64,000 bases of DNA from Pontederia crassipes (taxonomy: Eukaryota > Streptophyta > Magnoliopsida > Commelinales > Pontederiaceae), in the NCBI GenBank assembly GCA_030549335.1, contig CM060183.1, positions 24,130,552 to 24,194,551 on the forward strand, in the 5' to 3' direction. The notes beneath the pieces were generated by a model, which was not told the DNA's origin, ran no database searches, and saw only the letters and a list, made by a program, of their open reading frames with translations. This document shows positions 35,286 to 47,845 of the stretch, one piece after another. Position 1 is the stretch's first letter; the number at the start of each line of letters is the position of its first letter. A program made the position numbers and the translations under genes.

Positions 35286-38200
35286 CATAAACTGATGTGT
35301 AACGCTACCGAAAGAAAAAAAACAATAAAGTAATATCATGAGTTTATTCCTATGTTTTTTTTTCTGGTGTAGAGTTTTAACATATAAGGCCCAATATATG
35401 CCTGTTACCCATAAAATAAATAACATGTATAATTGAACCTCAAGAAAAGATCACTGATGGGAAATTGTATAATTGTGAAATCAATTTACCGCCATGGCCT
35501 TTTTTCACAACTTCACATATACGATCGGTTGTGAAGCAACGAATTTAAGTTTGTGGAGTCCGATATCTTTCCTAAGATAATAAGAAATTCGAAGGTATAT
35601 GGAGAATGATTTGATGAGATTTATGACAGCGACGTATTACTACTCCAAATTTACTTTGCATCATATCTTTAGTTAAATGGACGGTCCGAGTTTGGTCAAA
35701 AGTCAGGGCTTCATGATCCGGCCATAGTTGAACTTTCAAATCTATTCTGAATTCTAGTTTTAGTCGTTCGATCTAAACTTTTATGGTTTTGTATGTCATA
35801 AGAAGTTTGTATTAATTATGTATCGTGATCTTCCTGTATGCTTTTGGGCTTTCGTATCTGAGATCTAATACTTATTAATAAATACTGGTTTTCTGTTTCC
35901 CCTTCACTTTCCATAGTGGGGGAAAAGTGAACTGGATTAGAATGACCCGTATATTATATGTCAAGATACTGTACATCCAACAGTTGATAAGCTTGAGGTG
36001 TTGATATCATTCTTTACTAAGAAATATGTATATATATACACTATATATATAATATTTGAAGGTCGAATGTTATGACTGATAGTGATCTTGCCTTTGCTCA
36101 CAAGTTCATTTGATCCTCTCTCTTGCAGTGGACTGGTTAATCTGATTTCCCTAAACAGCAAACATAATCCGGATACCATACAAGAAAAAATATTGGTCCA
36201 GTCGGAGGTACATGATGTCTCGATTAGGTCGTTGGATTATAATTTGATGCTAATGGTGTTTAAGTGCCTCTGAGATGTACTATATGCCCATGAGGTCTAA
36301 TCCCCTCCATATAAAAGCAAAAGAAAAAGAAAAGGAAGAGGGAGAGAGTACTAATAAATATGCAGCTTGCTTCATGATTGATGCCTCACTGCCCTGTCTG
36401 GATCACGCATGCAAAATTAATCTACTTATCTGTGGTACTTGGCACACTGAATTCGACATCTAAATGTCATTGATGAGGTCATGATTAATGGCACACTTGA
36501 TCAAATTGAGACTTGTTTATTGATTGAAGGTTTTGATCGAGTGTGTGCATGAAGAACCATGCATGGAAGGGCCCCCATTGGATACGCAAATTTCTGCCCA
36601 TTTGCAACTTTTCTGCAAGCCACTTCCTCATGTGCAATACCTTTTCACATCTAGACATCTTGCGACAGAAAGAGAGAGCTCAGAAATCAGTGTCCATATG
36701 AGAGGTCTGTTAATGTTTGTTCCTTGTTAATTAATACAGATATTGTGAGTTGATGTTTGATGATCGAAATTGAGATATCATGATCCTGGAACAGTATGGT
36801 GCAGGCATAAAGAGCCAACCATGACTTTCATCATTGTTTCCATATGATAAGTTTGATAAGGGAAAATCGAGGCAAAAAGATACAAGAAAGAGTTTTCAAT
36901 TGCTGGTCAATTAATAGAGAAATATTCTCTATCCATAGCCATGCATTCCTAAACTATTCTTCATCCTTCTCCACATATGTAAAATGGTGAAAGCAGCAAG
37001 GATTCTCCTAAGATCTTTAATATATGAGCAGTTAGTAGTGCTGCGACTACTTTTATTCCTGCCCGCATAAACATGCACGATCTACCAAATGGTGATGAGG
37101 ACATTAAAAATACATGAGACATGAATAAAGAAAAGGGAGATCAGCCGAATGCGTTTGTCTGAAGGATATAGAAGAGCATGCAGATATCTTTTTCGTTTGA
37201 GGGAAAGGTTAAGAAGTTTTCTGTAGCTCCAAATATATATTCTACTCGCGATGTGGATCTCAGAAAAGAAGAAGAATCCTGGAATCTTATCATTTGATTT
37301 TGGGATTCTTATTCCTCAATCATTCTGCAGATTGGTACTCTAGTGCAGAGTGAAAGGAAACTTAATACCTTAGATAATGACCCGGAGCACTTGTGTCAGG
37401 ATCTTGTTTTAGTTACTGTCCTTGTAGAAAGCATTTGGATTTGAAAGAAGATGCACGCCAGAATAAAAGAAGTGATGTTATGAGCATGATTGGGATCAAT
37501 ATGAGATTTATTTACCTATGCTCCTTTTCCATCTTTCCACCATGACAAGGCCAGAAATAGATGGACATGAAAGCTATGCCAGATATTTGAAACTGGATTT
37601 TGCTGCAGCATACAATTTTGAGGGGGAAAAAAGTAATACATCTGAAATCGTTGTTGTGTTATTAACTCCACTGTTATCCTGGATGGTTCTTTTAAAAGTT
37701 TGGGGCACAACAGAAATGACATCTGAATTATGAAAAGTAATTTACTTAAAGATAAAAAGAGACAAAGAATTGCATCATTAAGTTCAGTGTCTCCAGTGAA
37801 GAAAAAACATAACTATAATGTTCCAATAAACTTACATGCTTCACTCGGGTCTACTACAGTCTTAAGCTGGCTCAGCTGATTGCAACACCACTAGCTTGGT
37901 ACTTCCTAGATTTGTTCTGTAGGTGGACATTTGCAAGAGTGATCCGTATGCTAAAAGGATTAGATTATAAACACTCTTCTCCATCTGTGCATCATGCAAA
38001 CAAAGATGATAGTTTGAATTCAAGTAAACAAGAGTAAGATTGAACGTACGGATGATAAATCAATTCAGTAACACAGAAACGAAGAGGTAGGAGTTGCAAA
38101 ACAAAAAGGAAAAGCTTGCTTAATTATGTTGCTCTCTTAGTGCTTTTATACATAGTAACAGATATTTAACTTGCTTACAAGATCCAGAGATGAGATCAGA

Positions 38201-38359
38201 CAACAAACCACAGACCTCTTACAGAACAGGAGGAGATGATATTTAACCTTTCGCCTATGCACATAAGCTAAACATAGTCGACCTTAGTACTAAACAAGAC
38301 TCTACTAGAAACTACTTACTAAGGAAACAAAAAAGAGGACAACGTTTCATCGCACTCGC
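35286..38359. other. Intergenic interval, no gene recognised
   Basis: AT-rich DNA between the LTR and CYP78A. Frames at 35961-36179, 36082-36273, 36524-36730 and 37518-37733 have no recognisable domain. The stretch 38040-38359 probably includes the CYP78A 3' UTR. Confidence 0.4.
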
Positions 38360-41300
38360 TCAGCATCTTGGAACAGCTTTGCACACCAAAGGCTTCTCCA
38401 TCTCAAGGGACATCTTCAAACGCTCTGATAGATCCACGCCGCCCTCCGAAGGAACCCACTTGTAGCACTGGAGCAGCTGAGCCAGCCAGAGGTGCACAGT
38501 GGCCAAAGCCATGGCCTTCCCGGGGCACACTCTCCTACCGGAGCCGAACGGCGCCAGCCTCAAATCGGAGCCCAGAATGCTGACGTCCTCCTCCATGAAG
38601 CGCTCGGGCCTGAACTCCTCGGCGTCAGCCCAGATGGACTCGTCGTGGGATATCGCCCACATATTCACCATTGCCGTGGTGCCCGCGGGGACGAGGTGAT
38701 CCCCGACGTGGACGTCGTGGACGGCGAGGCGAGCCCACGACAGGAGGGGCCCCGGCGGGTGCAACCGCAGCGTCTCCTTCACGATGGCTTGGAGGTACGG
38801 AAGGCTCGGAACGTCGGAGTCGGCGACCCCCCGGCCGGAGAACTCGATGGCGGCGTCGATCTCGGCCTGCGCCTTGGATTGGATGTCTGGGTGGAGGATC
38901 ATCCTGGCCATGATCCACTCCAAGAGGATGGCCACGGTATCAGTGCCTCGAAAGATCATTTCCTGCAGCACGTCCACGTCGTCACGTAGAAGAATTAAAC
39001 AGATGGTAAAAGATGAAGTTTTCCTGACCGACAATGCGACAGTTAACCGACCAGATGATTCCAAATATGGTAAGATATGCGCCTAGATTATTCCACCATA
39101 TGATGAATTGATTCAAGGAATATATAGATCGGAGAAAAAAGCAAAACGAGTAAAAAAGAAGTTAAAGTTAAAAAAAAAATAAAGAATCCTACAAAGTTTC
39201 GTTTGAAAAGTAAGAGGCAGTCAAGGAATGACGGGAATTAGTTGGATTTCGGACAGCGGCGGAGCCAAAATAAATTCATAATGGATTCACAAATAATTTT
39301 AAAATTTTTTAAATTATTATTGACATACATGATAAAAGTTTCATAATTTTTCACTTATAATGCATAAAAGTATAAATTTTAGTTATTTAAATATGAAAAA
39401 TTATATATATAATCAAGATTAAGTGCATGATCATAAAATTATTAGTGATATAAATACTACAAATAAATTATATTTACCATGTAATTATACAATTTAAATT
39501 AATTGGGACTAAATATAATTATTAAAGATATTATCCTATTTTTTTATGCAATATAATAATATTATATAAAAAATATATCAAGGAGAGATGTATAATTTAA
39601 AAAAGAAATATATTTTTCATGATAATTGGTATAATGTGTTCCATATATTTACGATGATAATAAAAATAAATTATATTTATTATCAAATGAAAGTAAGAAA
39701 AATGATGTGTTAGCGTATTCAATTAATAAAATGATGTATTAATTATATAATTTAAGCAATTTTGACACAAAAATAATTAAGAAATATATTATTTTATTTA
39801 ATTATGCAATACTATAATACTCTATAAAAAATATAATGAGGAGAAATCTACATATTATAATAAAATAAATTGCATCTATTATAAACCATGTAAGAGAAAA
39901 AAAAGATGTCTAAACTCACTGGCAAGAGGACTCGAACCGATCACCAATGTGTTCGACGATTAAGGTAAATATTGATATTTGTTGAAAGCACTCCTATAGT
40001 GATTTTGGAATCGTTGTTCAGCTTGAACATGCAAATAAAGTGATAATAAAAAAGGGTGACTATATATCATGTCACATTTCTGTTACTACAATGGTGTCCA
40101 TGCTTTTGTTCATGTGATCATTAGGATTTATATGCATAAGGCATGCCACGCAACAAACAATGACTTGACACTGGACACGGACGAAGGGCTAAGAATCAGC
40201 AGAATCTTGTCTTCTTCTTTCATCTAAACATGACAGATATCAAACTGAAATTGTTGGGGCGGGGTGGTCACCGAGTATGTTGAAGTTGTTGAGGTGGAGT
40301 GATCACTGAGACTATGTATATTTAGGTGAAGAAAAAGAAACTTTTGTTTGAAGTATTTTATAATTTGACATGTGTTGCAGTCAGAGACTCAGAAGACGAC
40401 ATCTGACTCAGGACAATAAATCAATCAATTGTTAATAAATTAAATTTTTTATCCTATTATATACTCCGGTGAGGACAAGGTAAAGAAGAGCATGGCAGCT
40501 CGTAGAGTTTTTGACCACCAACTGTTGTAACTGTAAGATAGAGGTGAAGGCAGTTAGTGGCAAAGGGAGGAAATTTACCCAAAGAACAGCGACCATGTCA
40601 GGGTCAGAGATCTTCTCCTGCTCCTGCAAACTCAGAAGAACGTCCATGAAGTCCCCAGCTCCATCCTCGGCATTGCCGTCACCGACGCTGCCGCCGGTCC
40701 TGCTCATCACTGACATCGTCTGGCGGCGGCAACGGCGTCGGCGGTGCTCCTCGATGTCCCCTTCGACGAACACGTTCACCCTCCGCGCCAACCTCCTGCA
40801 TCTTCTCCTCACCCCTTGCATGTCCAGCCACCCGAAAAGTGGTACGTGGTCGCTCCAGTTGAACACCCCCAGCAGCTCATACCCTTCCTTGACCATCTCT
40901 TCCAGCTCCAAACCTTCTCCCCTGCCAAAGTCGAATCTTTTCCCGAAAACACTTGCCATCACGTTGTTCAGGGATCCGAAGTGCAGCAATCTCCTGATCT
41001 CCACGACTCCGTCCTTCTCGAGGACGCCCCCGATATCTGAAACCATTTGCTCGCCGATGGACCTCCTCAGCTCGCCCAACGCAGCGATGCGCCTCGGGCT
41101 GAAGAGGTGGGAGGCGGAGATCCTCCGGAGGCTGCGCCAGTACTCGCCGAACGGGGCGAATCCCATGGCCCGGTGGAAGAGGAGCTCGTAGGCTGACTCC
41201 TTGACGGGACGGTCCGCGAACGCGGAGCTATTCAGTACCTCCCGCGCCGTGCCCGGGTGGCTCGACACGACGAAGCGGGTGAAGCCGACTGAGAAGGCCA

Positions 41301-41595
41301 TCAAGCTGGTGGCTTTGAAGGACCGGGCGAGTCCAGAGAGGGCGCGGTGGGCCGCGCTGCCGGATAATGCGAATACGACGCCCGGAGGTCCGGGGATCGG
41401 TGGTGAGCCACGACGGGCGTGGGAGAGCGCCCAGGAGGCGCCTCCGGGGGAGAAGAAGATAGCGACGAGTGCCGCGACGGCGAGCGCTAGAAGGGCAGAG
41501 AGCGGCGGGGTCTCGGGGGGAGATAGGAGGAGGAGCAGGGAAGGGAAGGAGGAGGATGATCCCATTGGGGAACTGGCGGCGGCGGCGGCTGACAT
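38360..41595 (-). CDS. CYP78A: Cytochrome P450, CYP78A subfamily
   Basis: A plant-specific ER-bound monooxygenase. CYP78A members (KLUH/PLASTOCHRON types) control organ and seed size, with native substrate unresolved. Exon 1 is 40579-41595 and exon 2 is 38360-38962, joined in phase 0 across a 1.6-kb GT-AG intron after DMVAVLW, the single intron typical of the subfamily. Product 539 aa. Visible: hydrophobic anchor about residues 30-50, PPIPGPPG hinge, [19 protein letters not shown] (C helix), [19 protein letters not shown] (I helix), [11 protein letters not shown] (ExxR), RPERF, and heme loop [11 protein letters not shown] with the cysteine ligand. No stop or frameshift is present. Codons are strongly GC-rich at third positions, unlike the AT-rich surroundings. 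Member number within CYP78A cannot be assigned. Confidence 0.93.
39257..39945 (-). mobile_element. Possible tRNA-derived repeat in the CYP78A intron
   Basis: On the minus strand, 39938-39928 reads GGTTCGAGTCC, a perfect Pol III B box. Downstream in the same sense comes about 650 bp of AT-rich DNA ending in TTGGCTCCGCCGCTG, a word often seen at the end of dispersed plant repeats. No A box or cloverleaf could be built, so it is not called a tRNA. It may be a tRNA-derived retroelement or a relic. Confidence 0.3.
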
Positions 41596-41701
41596 CGCGT
41601 TGGTGGCGGTGGAATTGGAAAAGTCCTTCGAATAGGGAGGCGTCAGCGAGGGGGAGAACTGATGGTGCGCGCGCTTGAATAAGGGTGGCTTGAAGTTGCG
41701 G

Positions 41702-41709
41702 TTTAAATA
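41702..41709 (-). promoter_or_regulatory. CYP78A: Candidate TATA box of CYP78A
   Basis: The minus strand reads TATTTAAA about 107 bp upstream of the ATG, a reasonable position for a TATA element. Motif evidence only. Confidence 0.35.
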
Positions 41710-44069
41710 AAGATTTCAGATTTGGCTTGCGGCTTTAGTGAGCTCTAATTCCACGAAAAAAAAAATGATACAACCGTATCGCGTGGCTGATTGCTATGTA
41801 TATTTACTCTCTCCCTCTCTCATGCACACTAGAAAATACTCTCGCGCTTCACACAATTTTAATTAATTTATAAATAATTTATAAAAATAATTTATAATTT
41901 TTTATTTTAAGACCATTAAGTTATTTTAAAAATATGTTATTTTAATTCTTTTATAATAAAATAGTTTTATATTTTTATGTACCAACTCCTCCATCACCTT
42001 TTTTATTGGAGTTTCGCTTCCGATGCTGGCCTAAGCGTAAGGCCACCCTCCACCATGCCGCGGCCGAAAGCATCATTGATGGTCTCACCTCCACCTTCTC
42101 TATCTATGCCTCACATCTGATATCAACCCCAAATTCAATGTTGTCATCCATCTCACCTTCTCCACTTCTTGAGAACCTTCACGATTTGATCTCTCAAGTC
42201 CGTCCCTCAGCGCCACAATGCCAACTCTTCCTCTCACAACTCCTCTGTCGAAGCTTCACGTCTGCCATGGGCCCTGAGCACAAGGTCGTCATTTTGACAC
42301 CGCTAGAGTCATTGGCCAGCAACTTGTCCTCTTCGCAAAGAAACTCGGAATTGATATTAAATAATAAAAAAAATATGAGTATAGATCACTTAATATAATT
42401 TTTTAAACCATTGTAAATATCTAAATTCAAATGTGTTAAATAGTTTATCATAGATAGTAAGATATAATGCTATTTTTTTCATGTGACTTTTAAATGTGCT
42501 AATGAGATTTAGTTAAATATATTAATCTAGTAAATTTAAATGTGCTAAAAAGAATTGATATTAAATGATAAAACATCCTTATAAAAAAATAATAAAGGAT
42601 TGAGGGTAATTTTATCAAAACAGAGACGTGTGCCTCTTCACCCTCCACGTCCTCTTCCTCGTCATTCTCTTCACCTCCTTTATCGTTGGCGGCCTGATCG
42701 ACACCTCGTCGTGTAGGAACTGGCTGTTGCCTATCTCTTCTCACGTCCCTTGTACTTGTGTGTCCCGTGCAGATCAAGCAACACCTACTGGAATGTCTCA
42801 CGGAGGTTGCAATGCGAGAGCGAGTATGACAACCCGAGCAGCAGTTGTAGGAGCTGCGGGTGAAGGGTGCTTCGAAGTAGTTCAAGAGTTCTAGTGTGGA
42901 GTGACGGTGGTTGCTTCGCTAGTGCTCTTGGAGTCTACCCAATCCTGACGGGGACCACGATCCGTTATCGAACTTCTCGAGGGATGCCACCTTCAACGTG
43001 ATGCTGAACCTACCATTGTATATTGACTCCCTCTCGTACAGGCTCGTCCGCTGCTTCACCGAGCTCGAACACATGGTTCTTAGTTTGTCATCGACAAACA
43101 GTTGGGCCTTCTTATGCAGCGACGACGTCTTTGGTGCTGGTTGAAGCATCACTTGCTTCTTCTTGCGAGACAAATCGGAAAGAAACACGTATCCGCACTT
43201 GAAGATGTCGTCTCTTAAAGTGGCCGGCAACTATGGGGGTTCTTTAATGCTTTTCCATCACGCTGCTTCGTTTGTTGTCGGAATAGAAGGCCATATATTT
43301 GTTGTTATCGTCGTCACCGCCGATATTAGCTGCACGACGAATGCTCTGTCTTCTCAAGAGAATGTCGACGAACTTGTCGGAGGGTGTGGAGGACCCCCCC
43401 CCCCCTCGCTGTAGGATTTGCTTCATCGGAGTGACGACTTCTACTCGAGGGCAAAGCGGGAGAGGGCCACCAAGTGCTAGTGAGCCAAGGAGTTGAGGGC
43501 GCTGGGGTGAACCATCGGTGCGGGATTGTTCCACTTCTTGAAGTTCTTGATCACGCCGAAGCCGAACTCCACGATAGGTTGATGACAACACCTGTTTCTA
43601 TTTCTGTGCCGAAACCACCTGCGTGAAGGTGAGGAGGTGCCCGTCGAACATCCCCTACAATGCGCCAGTGTTGGATATTGACGAGGGCTGACAAAAAACT
43701 CAATGCAACATACACAGGAACGTCAAACATTTTAAATGAAATCAGACTCTTTAAATGCAGAGTTTTGGAATGCAGGTAGTCTGTCTCATGGATTCAGCAA
43801 AAAAAGAGGAGAAAAAAGGTCGGCGCTTCATGCAATCACTTAAAAGACATTGGATTCAGCAGAAAAAAGAACAAAAAGATAAAAAAGAGAATGTGGAGGG
43901 CATTTGAAATAGATGGGTAGGTCATGGGAAATATCAGTTGAGAAGAAAGAGAATAATTGTAAAGCATTAAACTGATGTTGTATCTACAGAAGATGTGGTA
44001 TGGTTACAGAAGTTGGACTGCGTGGGAAGGTCATGAGACAGGACGTTGTGGAAGGTCATCACTTAGAAA
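41710..44069. other. Unclassified interval with GC-richer, coding-like but broken segments
   Basis: AT-rich DNA to about 42000, then two GC-richer parts. Frames at 42006-42398 (+), 42919-43230 (-) and 43244-43591 (-) are open for about 100-130 codons, and short stretches look protein-like (for example minus-sense FGVIKNFKKWNNPAP near 43540-43580 and NGRFSITLKVASLEKF near 42970-43020). They change frame and show no domain I can name. A run of about 11 C lies near 43395. This may be an old gene or transposon gene in decay. Confidence 0.3.
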
Positions 44070-45128
44070 ATTTCTGTTGATGTGTCTTGAATTATGTACC
44101 ATGTACCCAAAATTATGAAAGAAAAAAATGAAAAAGGAGGAAAAATGAGAATATGTGGCGGAAGTGGAGGGCTTGAGCCGTTGATTGGCTATGTTGATTC
44201 AGATTTCGCAGGAGATCTTGATAGAAGAAGGTCCCTAACTGGTTATGTCTTTACTATTACTTATTGTGTTGTGAGTTGGAAAGCTATTTTGCAGGATACA
44301 ATATCATTATCCACTACTGAAGCTGAATACATGGCCATCACTGAAGCTGTGAAAGAAGCTATTTAGTTGAGAGGATTAGTTGGAGAGCTCACTATGAAAG
44401 AGGAAGCTACTGTCATATATTGTGATAGTTAGAGTGCAATACATCTTACGAAAGATCAAATGCATCATGAAAGAATAAAACATATAGATGTGAGATATCA
44501 TTTTGTTCGAGATATTGTGGAAAAACAAGATGTTCAAGTTCAGAAGATTAGCACACATGACAATCCAGCAGATATGATGATAAAGGACTTACCTGTTGCC
44601 AAATTCGACTATTGTTCAGACTTGACGGGCGTTACGCAAAGTTCAAGCTAGGCCATCGTGGGCTATTCGGCAAAGGAGAGCATGTTGAGCATTTTATTTT
44701 TTGAGAGTTTTGTGAAATTAAAATCAAGGTGGAGATTTGTTGATGTGCCTTGAATTATGTACCATGTATCCAAAATTATGAAAGGAAAAAATGAAAAAGG
44801 AGGAAAAATGAGAATCTGTGGCGGATGCGGAGGACTTGGGCTGTTAGGCCCAAGCCCGTAGCCCGCCACTGAATCTCGTGGGGGTGCGGGGGGCGAAGCC
44901 CCCGCGGTATGGACTTTTATATATGAGGGTTAGGGTTTTATATGATGTACATTCTCTTTTGGCTCATAGTGAAAATTTCTGGCGGCGGCCTCCTTTGCCC
45001 GTGGATGTTTCTCTCTTGTTCACATTGATCAAGAGAGTTTTACCACGTTAAATCTCTGTGTTCATCTTCTCTTTCTTTCATTGTTTTGATTATTTATCGA
45101 TCATCGGTGTTCTATTCGCAATAATTTC
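44070..45128 (+). mobile_element. Internally deleted Ty1/copia LTR retrotransposon
   Basis: The 3' LTR (44738-45123, starting TGTTGATGTG) is preceded by the polypurine-type sequence AAGGTGGAGATT. Its first roughly 105 bp reappear at 44075-44180 as a truncated 5' LTR. The sequence then jumps directly into the 3' end of pol. Flanks match as a 5-bp duplication ATTTC (44070-44074 and 45124-45128), so this is one insertion that later lost most of its interior. An LTR TATA-like TTTTATATATGAG lies near 44920. Confidence 0.8.
44183..44651 (+). pseudogene. Copia pol 3' end: RNase H domain remnant
   Basis: Encodes the C-terminal RNase H region of copia polyprotein: GYVDSDFAGDLDRRRSLTGY, SLSTTEAEYMAITEAVKEAI, HHERIKHIDVRYHFVRD and NPADMMIKDLP. 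The catalytic Asp of DSDFAGD and Glu of TEAEYMA are visible. Two in-frame TAG stops (after TEAVKEAI and after VIYCDS) and the loss of gag, protease, integrase and reverse transcriptase make it inactive. Confidence 0.88.
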
Positions 45129-45129
45129 A

Positions 45130-45590
45130 TAATGCGTTAAAAATATAATTATTAAATAAAAAATAGAGAAAAAGATAAATAATAATGGAAGAAGGAGAAG
45201 ACACCATAACTAATTACATAAAATGATCCATAAAATTAATTGCGAAAGATCTTGTATGGTATAAAATTATAACAATTTTTAAATTAAAGTGTTAAACAGT
45301 TTAAAAAGAATTAATATATATGTCTATAATTGTCATAGTTTTAAATGAAATGACCATTAATTCAATAACATAATAATAATCAAAGATAAACAATTATATA
45401 ATATACAAAATAATTAGAGTATTCACGAAAATAAAAAATAAAATCATAAAAATTCAATATCTTTTTAATTTTCAACTGGTGAATGGTCCACAAAAGATTT
45501 GTGATATATACAAAATATACATAAATTTTTTATTATATTTTAATTGGTAAATGATCTATAAAACTATTGCAAAAGATCTAGTATGGTATT
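45130..45590. repeat. AT-rich repeat unit left of the TRIM-like array
   Basis: A block with TGTCATAGTTTTAAATGAAATG and AAATTCAATATCTTTTTAAT occurs here (about 45325-45500) and again at about 46745-46925, on the other side of the TRIM-like array. The array thus appears inserted into, or co-duplicated with, this AT-rich DNA. Non-coding. Confidence 0.6.
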
Positions 45591-45591
45591 A

Positions 45592-46670
45592 TGTAACATT
45601 CCTCACTAGCGTGTGATATTGTCTCAAAACGCGTCACATTTAGTAAAGGATTCCTATATATACCATGCATCTCTCCCGTGATTAATGCATGTGGGACTAA
45701 TTAAAGACATGTCTCATGCACTCTTCCACTCCTTAGGGGACTCAACGTCCTCGTTGAGTGATCGCACCCTATCATGTTCAGAGTCTCACGCGGAGTGGCT
45801 TTGATACCATATGTAACATTTCCCACTAACGTGTGATATTGTCTGCTTTGAGCCTAAGCCCGCACGATTTTCTCAAAACACGTCATCTGGTATCAGAGTA
45901 GCGCAGGTGCTCACCTCTATACTCAGCGTGATACTGTCCACTCTGCCCCCACCCTGGGCTCATGATTTTCTAACGCGTCACACCTAGTGAAGGACATGTT
46001 CCTATATATACCCAGCACCTCTCCCGTGATTTATGCATATTGGACTAATTCAAGGCATGCTTCATGCACCCTTCCCTCCTTAGGGGACTCAAAGTTCTCG
46101 TTGAGTGATCGCACCTCACCATACATAGAGACTCACGCGGAGTGACTCTGATACCATATGTAATATTCCCCACTAGCGTGTGATATTGTCCGCTTTGAGC
46201 CTAAGCCTGAACGATTTTCTCAAAACGCGTCACACCTAATAAAGGATGTGTTCCTATATATACTCAACATCTCTCACATGACTAATGCATGTGTCACTAA
46301 TCCAATGCATGCCTCATGCACCCTTCCCCTCTTAGGGGACTCAACGTCCTCGTTGAGTGATCTCACCCCACCATGTACAGAGTCTCAAGCGGAGTGGCTC
46401 TGATATCATATGTAAGGTGTATGAGGCATGCCTTGGCTTAATCCCATATGCATAAGTCACGGGAGAGATGCTGAGTATATATAGGAATATGTCCTTCACT
46501 AAGTGTGATGCGTTAGAAAATTGTGAGCTCAGGGTGGGGGCAGAGCGAACAGTATCACGCTGAGTATAGAGGTGAGCCGCTGCGCTACTCTGAATACCAT
46601 GTGACACGTTTTGAGAAAATCGGCTTAGGCTCAAAGCAGACAATATCACACGTTAATGAGGAATGTTACA
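45592..46670. mobile_element. Array of TRIM-like repeats, three direct and one inverted
   Basis: Units begin TGTAAYATTCC/TTCCCAC at 45592, 45812 and 46159, and a fourth, inverted unit spans 46411-46670 (ending GGAATGTTACA). Shared blocks: GTGTGATATTGTC, TTTTCTCAAAACGCGTCA, CCTATATATACYCA, GGGGACTCAACG with its hairpin, and a closing CTCTGATACCATA. TGGTATCAGAG at about 45891, and the same word inverted at unit ends, resembles an initiator-Met tRNA primer site, suggesting a terminal-repeat retrotransposon in miniature. No protein is encoded. Long frames such as 46341-46649 are shadows. Confidence 0.6.
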
Positions 46671-47560
46671 TATAAAATTACAACAAATTTTAAATTAAAA
46701 TGTTAAATAGATTAAAATGCATTATATATATATTTATTTATATATATAATTGTCATAGTTTTAAATGAAATGGCCATTAATGATTTTCTATAACATAATA
46801 ATAATCAGAGATAAACAATTATATAATATACAAATAATTAGGGTATTCATGAAAATGAAAAATAAAATCATAAAAATTCAATATCTTTTTAATTTTAAAT
46901 TGGTGAATGGTCCACAAAAGATAAATTGAGGTATTAAATAGCTTAAAATGTACTTTAATTGTTGTACTTTTAAATATATATACATTTTTAATTGATATAG
47001 TTTTAAAAAATAACTTAAAATAAAATATTAAATAATTATAATATCTTAATTAAACTTAGTAATAATTTAAATAGGATGTTATTAATGATGACATTGTGAA
47101 ATTTAATATCTTCATGATGCCATTAAAATAAATTAAGGTGGGAGTTACACTACAAATAATGAATTAAAAATTTTGATAATTAAAAAATATGAGAAAAAAG
47201 ATAGAAGGAATGGTGGAATGAGAGAGCTCCAAAACTAATTACAAAATTGTCATGATGCATGACTTTATATTATATATAGATAGAATATAGATATATATTT
47301 AGATTTAATTGGTATAGTTTAAAAAATAACTTAAAATAAAAATATTAAATAATTATAATATCTTAATTAAATTTAATAATAATTTAAATAGGATGTCATT
47401 AATGATGACATTGTGAAATTTAATATCTTCATGATGCCATTAAAATAAATTAAGGTGGGAGTTACACCATAAATAATGAATTAAAAATTTTGATAATTCA
47501 AAAAAATAAAAAAATATATAGAAGGAATGGTGAAAGGAAAACTAATTACAAAATTGTCAT
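46671..47560. repeat. AT-rich tandem duplications right of the array
   Basis: A block of about 190-200 bp containing ATTATAATATCTTAATTAAA, GATGACATTGTGAAATTTAA and TTAAGGTGGGAGTTACAC occurs at about 46985-47180 and again at about 47310-47500. The 46745-46925 part repeats 45325-45500. No gene. Confidence 0.7.
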
Positions 47561-47562
47561 GA

Positions 47563-47595
<33 letters not shown>

Positions 47596-47795
47596 TAAAT
47601 AAATAAATAGATAGATACAAAAATTAGGGGGAGTTCAATTTTTTTGAATAACGGCGAGAACGCAGGGAGGGGAGGGGAATCGCCTGACGTCGAGCGACGT
47701 TTGCTAGGAGGATCACAGATTGGACGGCTCGCCACTTCATTTCATTGGACCTGTATTTTTTTTTTAAATTATCGGTTCAACTTGCAATTGGATGG

Positions 47796-47843
<48 letters not shown>

Positions 47844-47845
47844 CA
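47561..47845. repeat. (TA)n microsatellites around a short GC-richer segment
   Basis: TA runs of about 30 bp (47563-47593) and 40 bp (47798-47841) flank about 200 bp with AACGGCGAGAACGCAGGGAG. No recognised gene or terminus. Confidence 0.85.

Noticed and set aside
39928..39938. Possible tRNA gene on the minus strand (GGTTCGAGTCC B box)
   Set aside because: No A box at the right distance and no acceptor or anticodon stem could be formed, so it is treated as a repeat or relic.
38492..41678. Plus-strand frames of 66-226 codons opposite CYP78A
   Set aside because: Shadows caused by GC-rich codons of the P450 on the minus strand.
45592..46670. Possible Cassandra element (LTR with embedded 5S rRNA)
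   Set aside because: The words GGTGCGATCA and GTCCTCGTTGAG recall 5S rRNA ends, but the rest of the 5S sequence, including its internal promoter, is not present.
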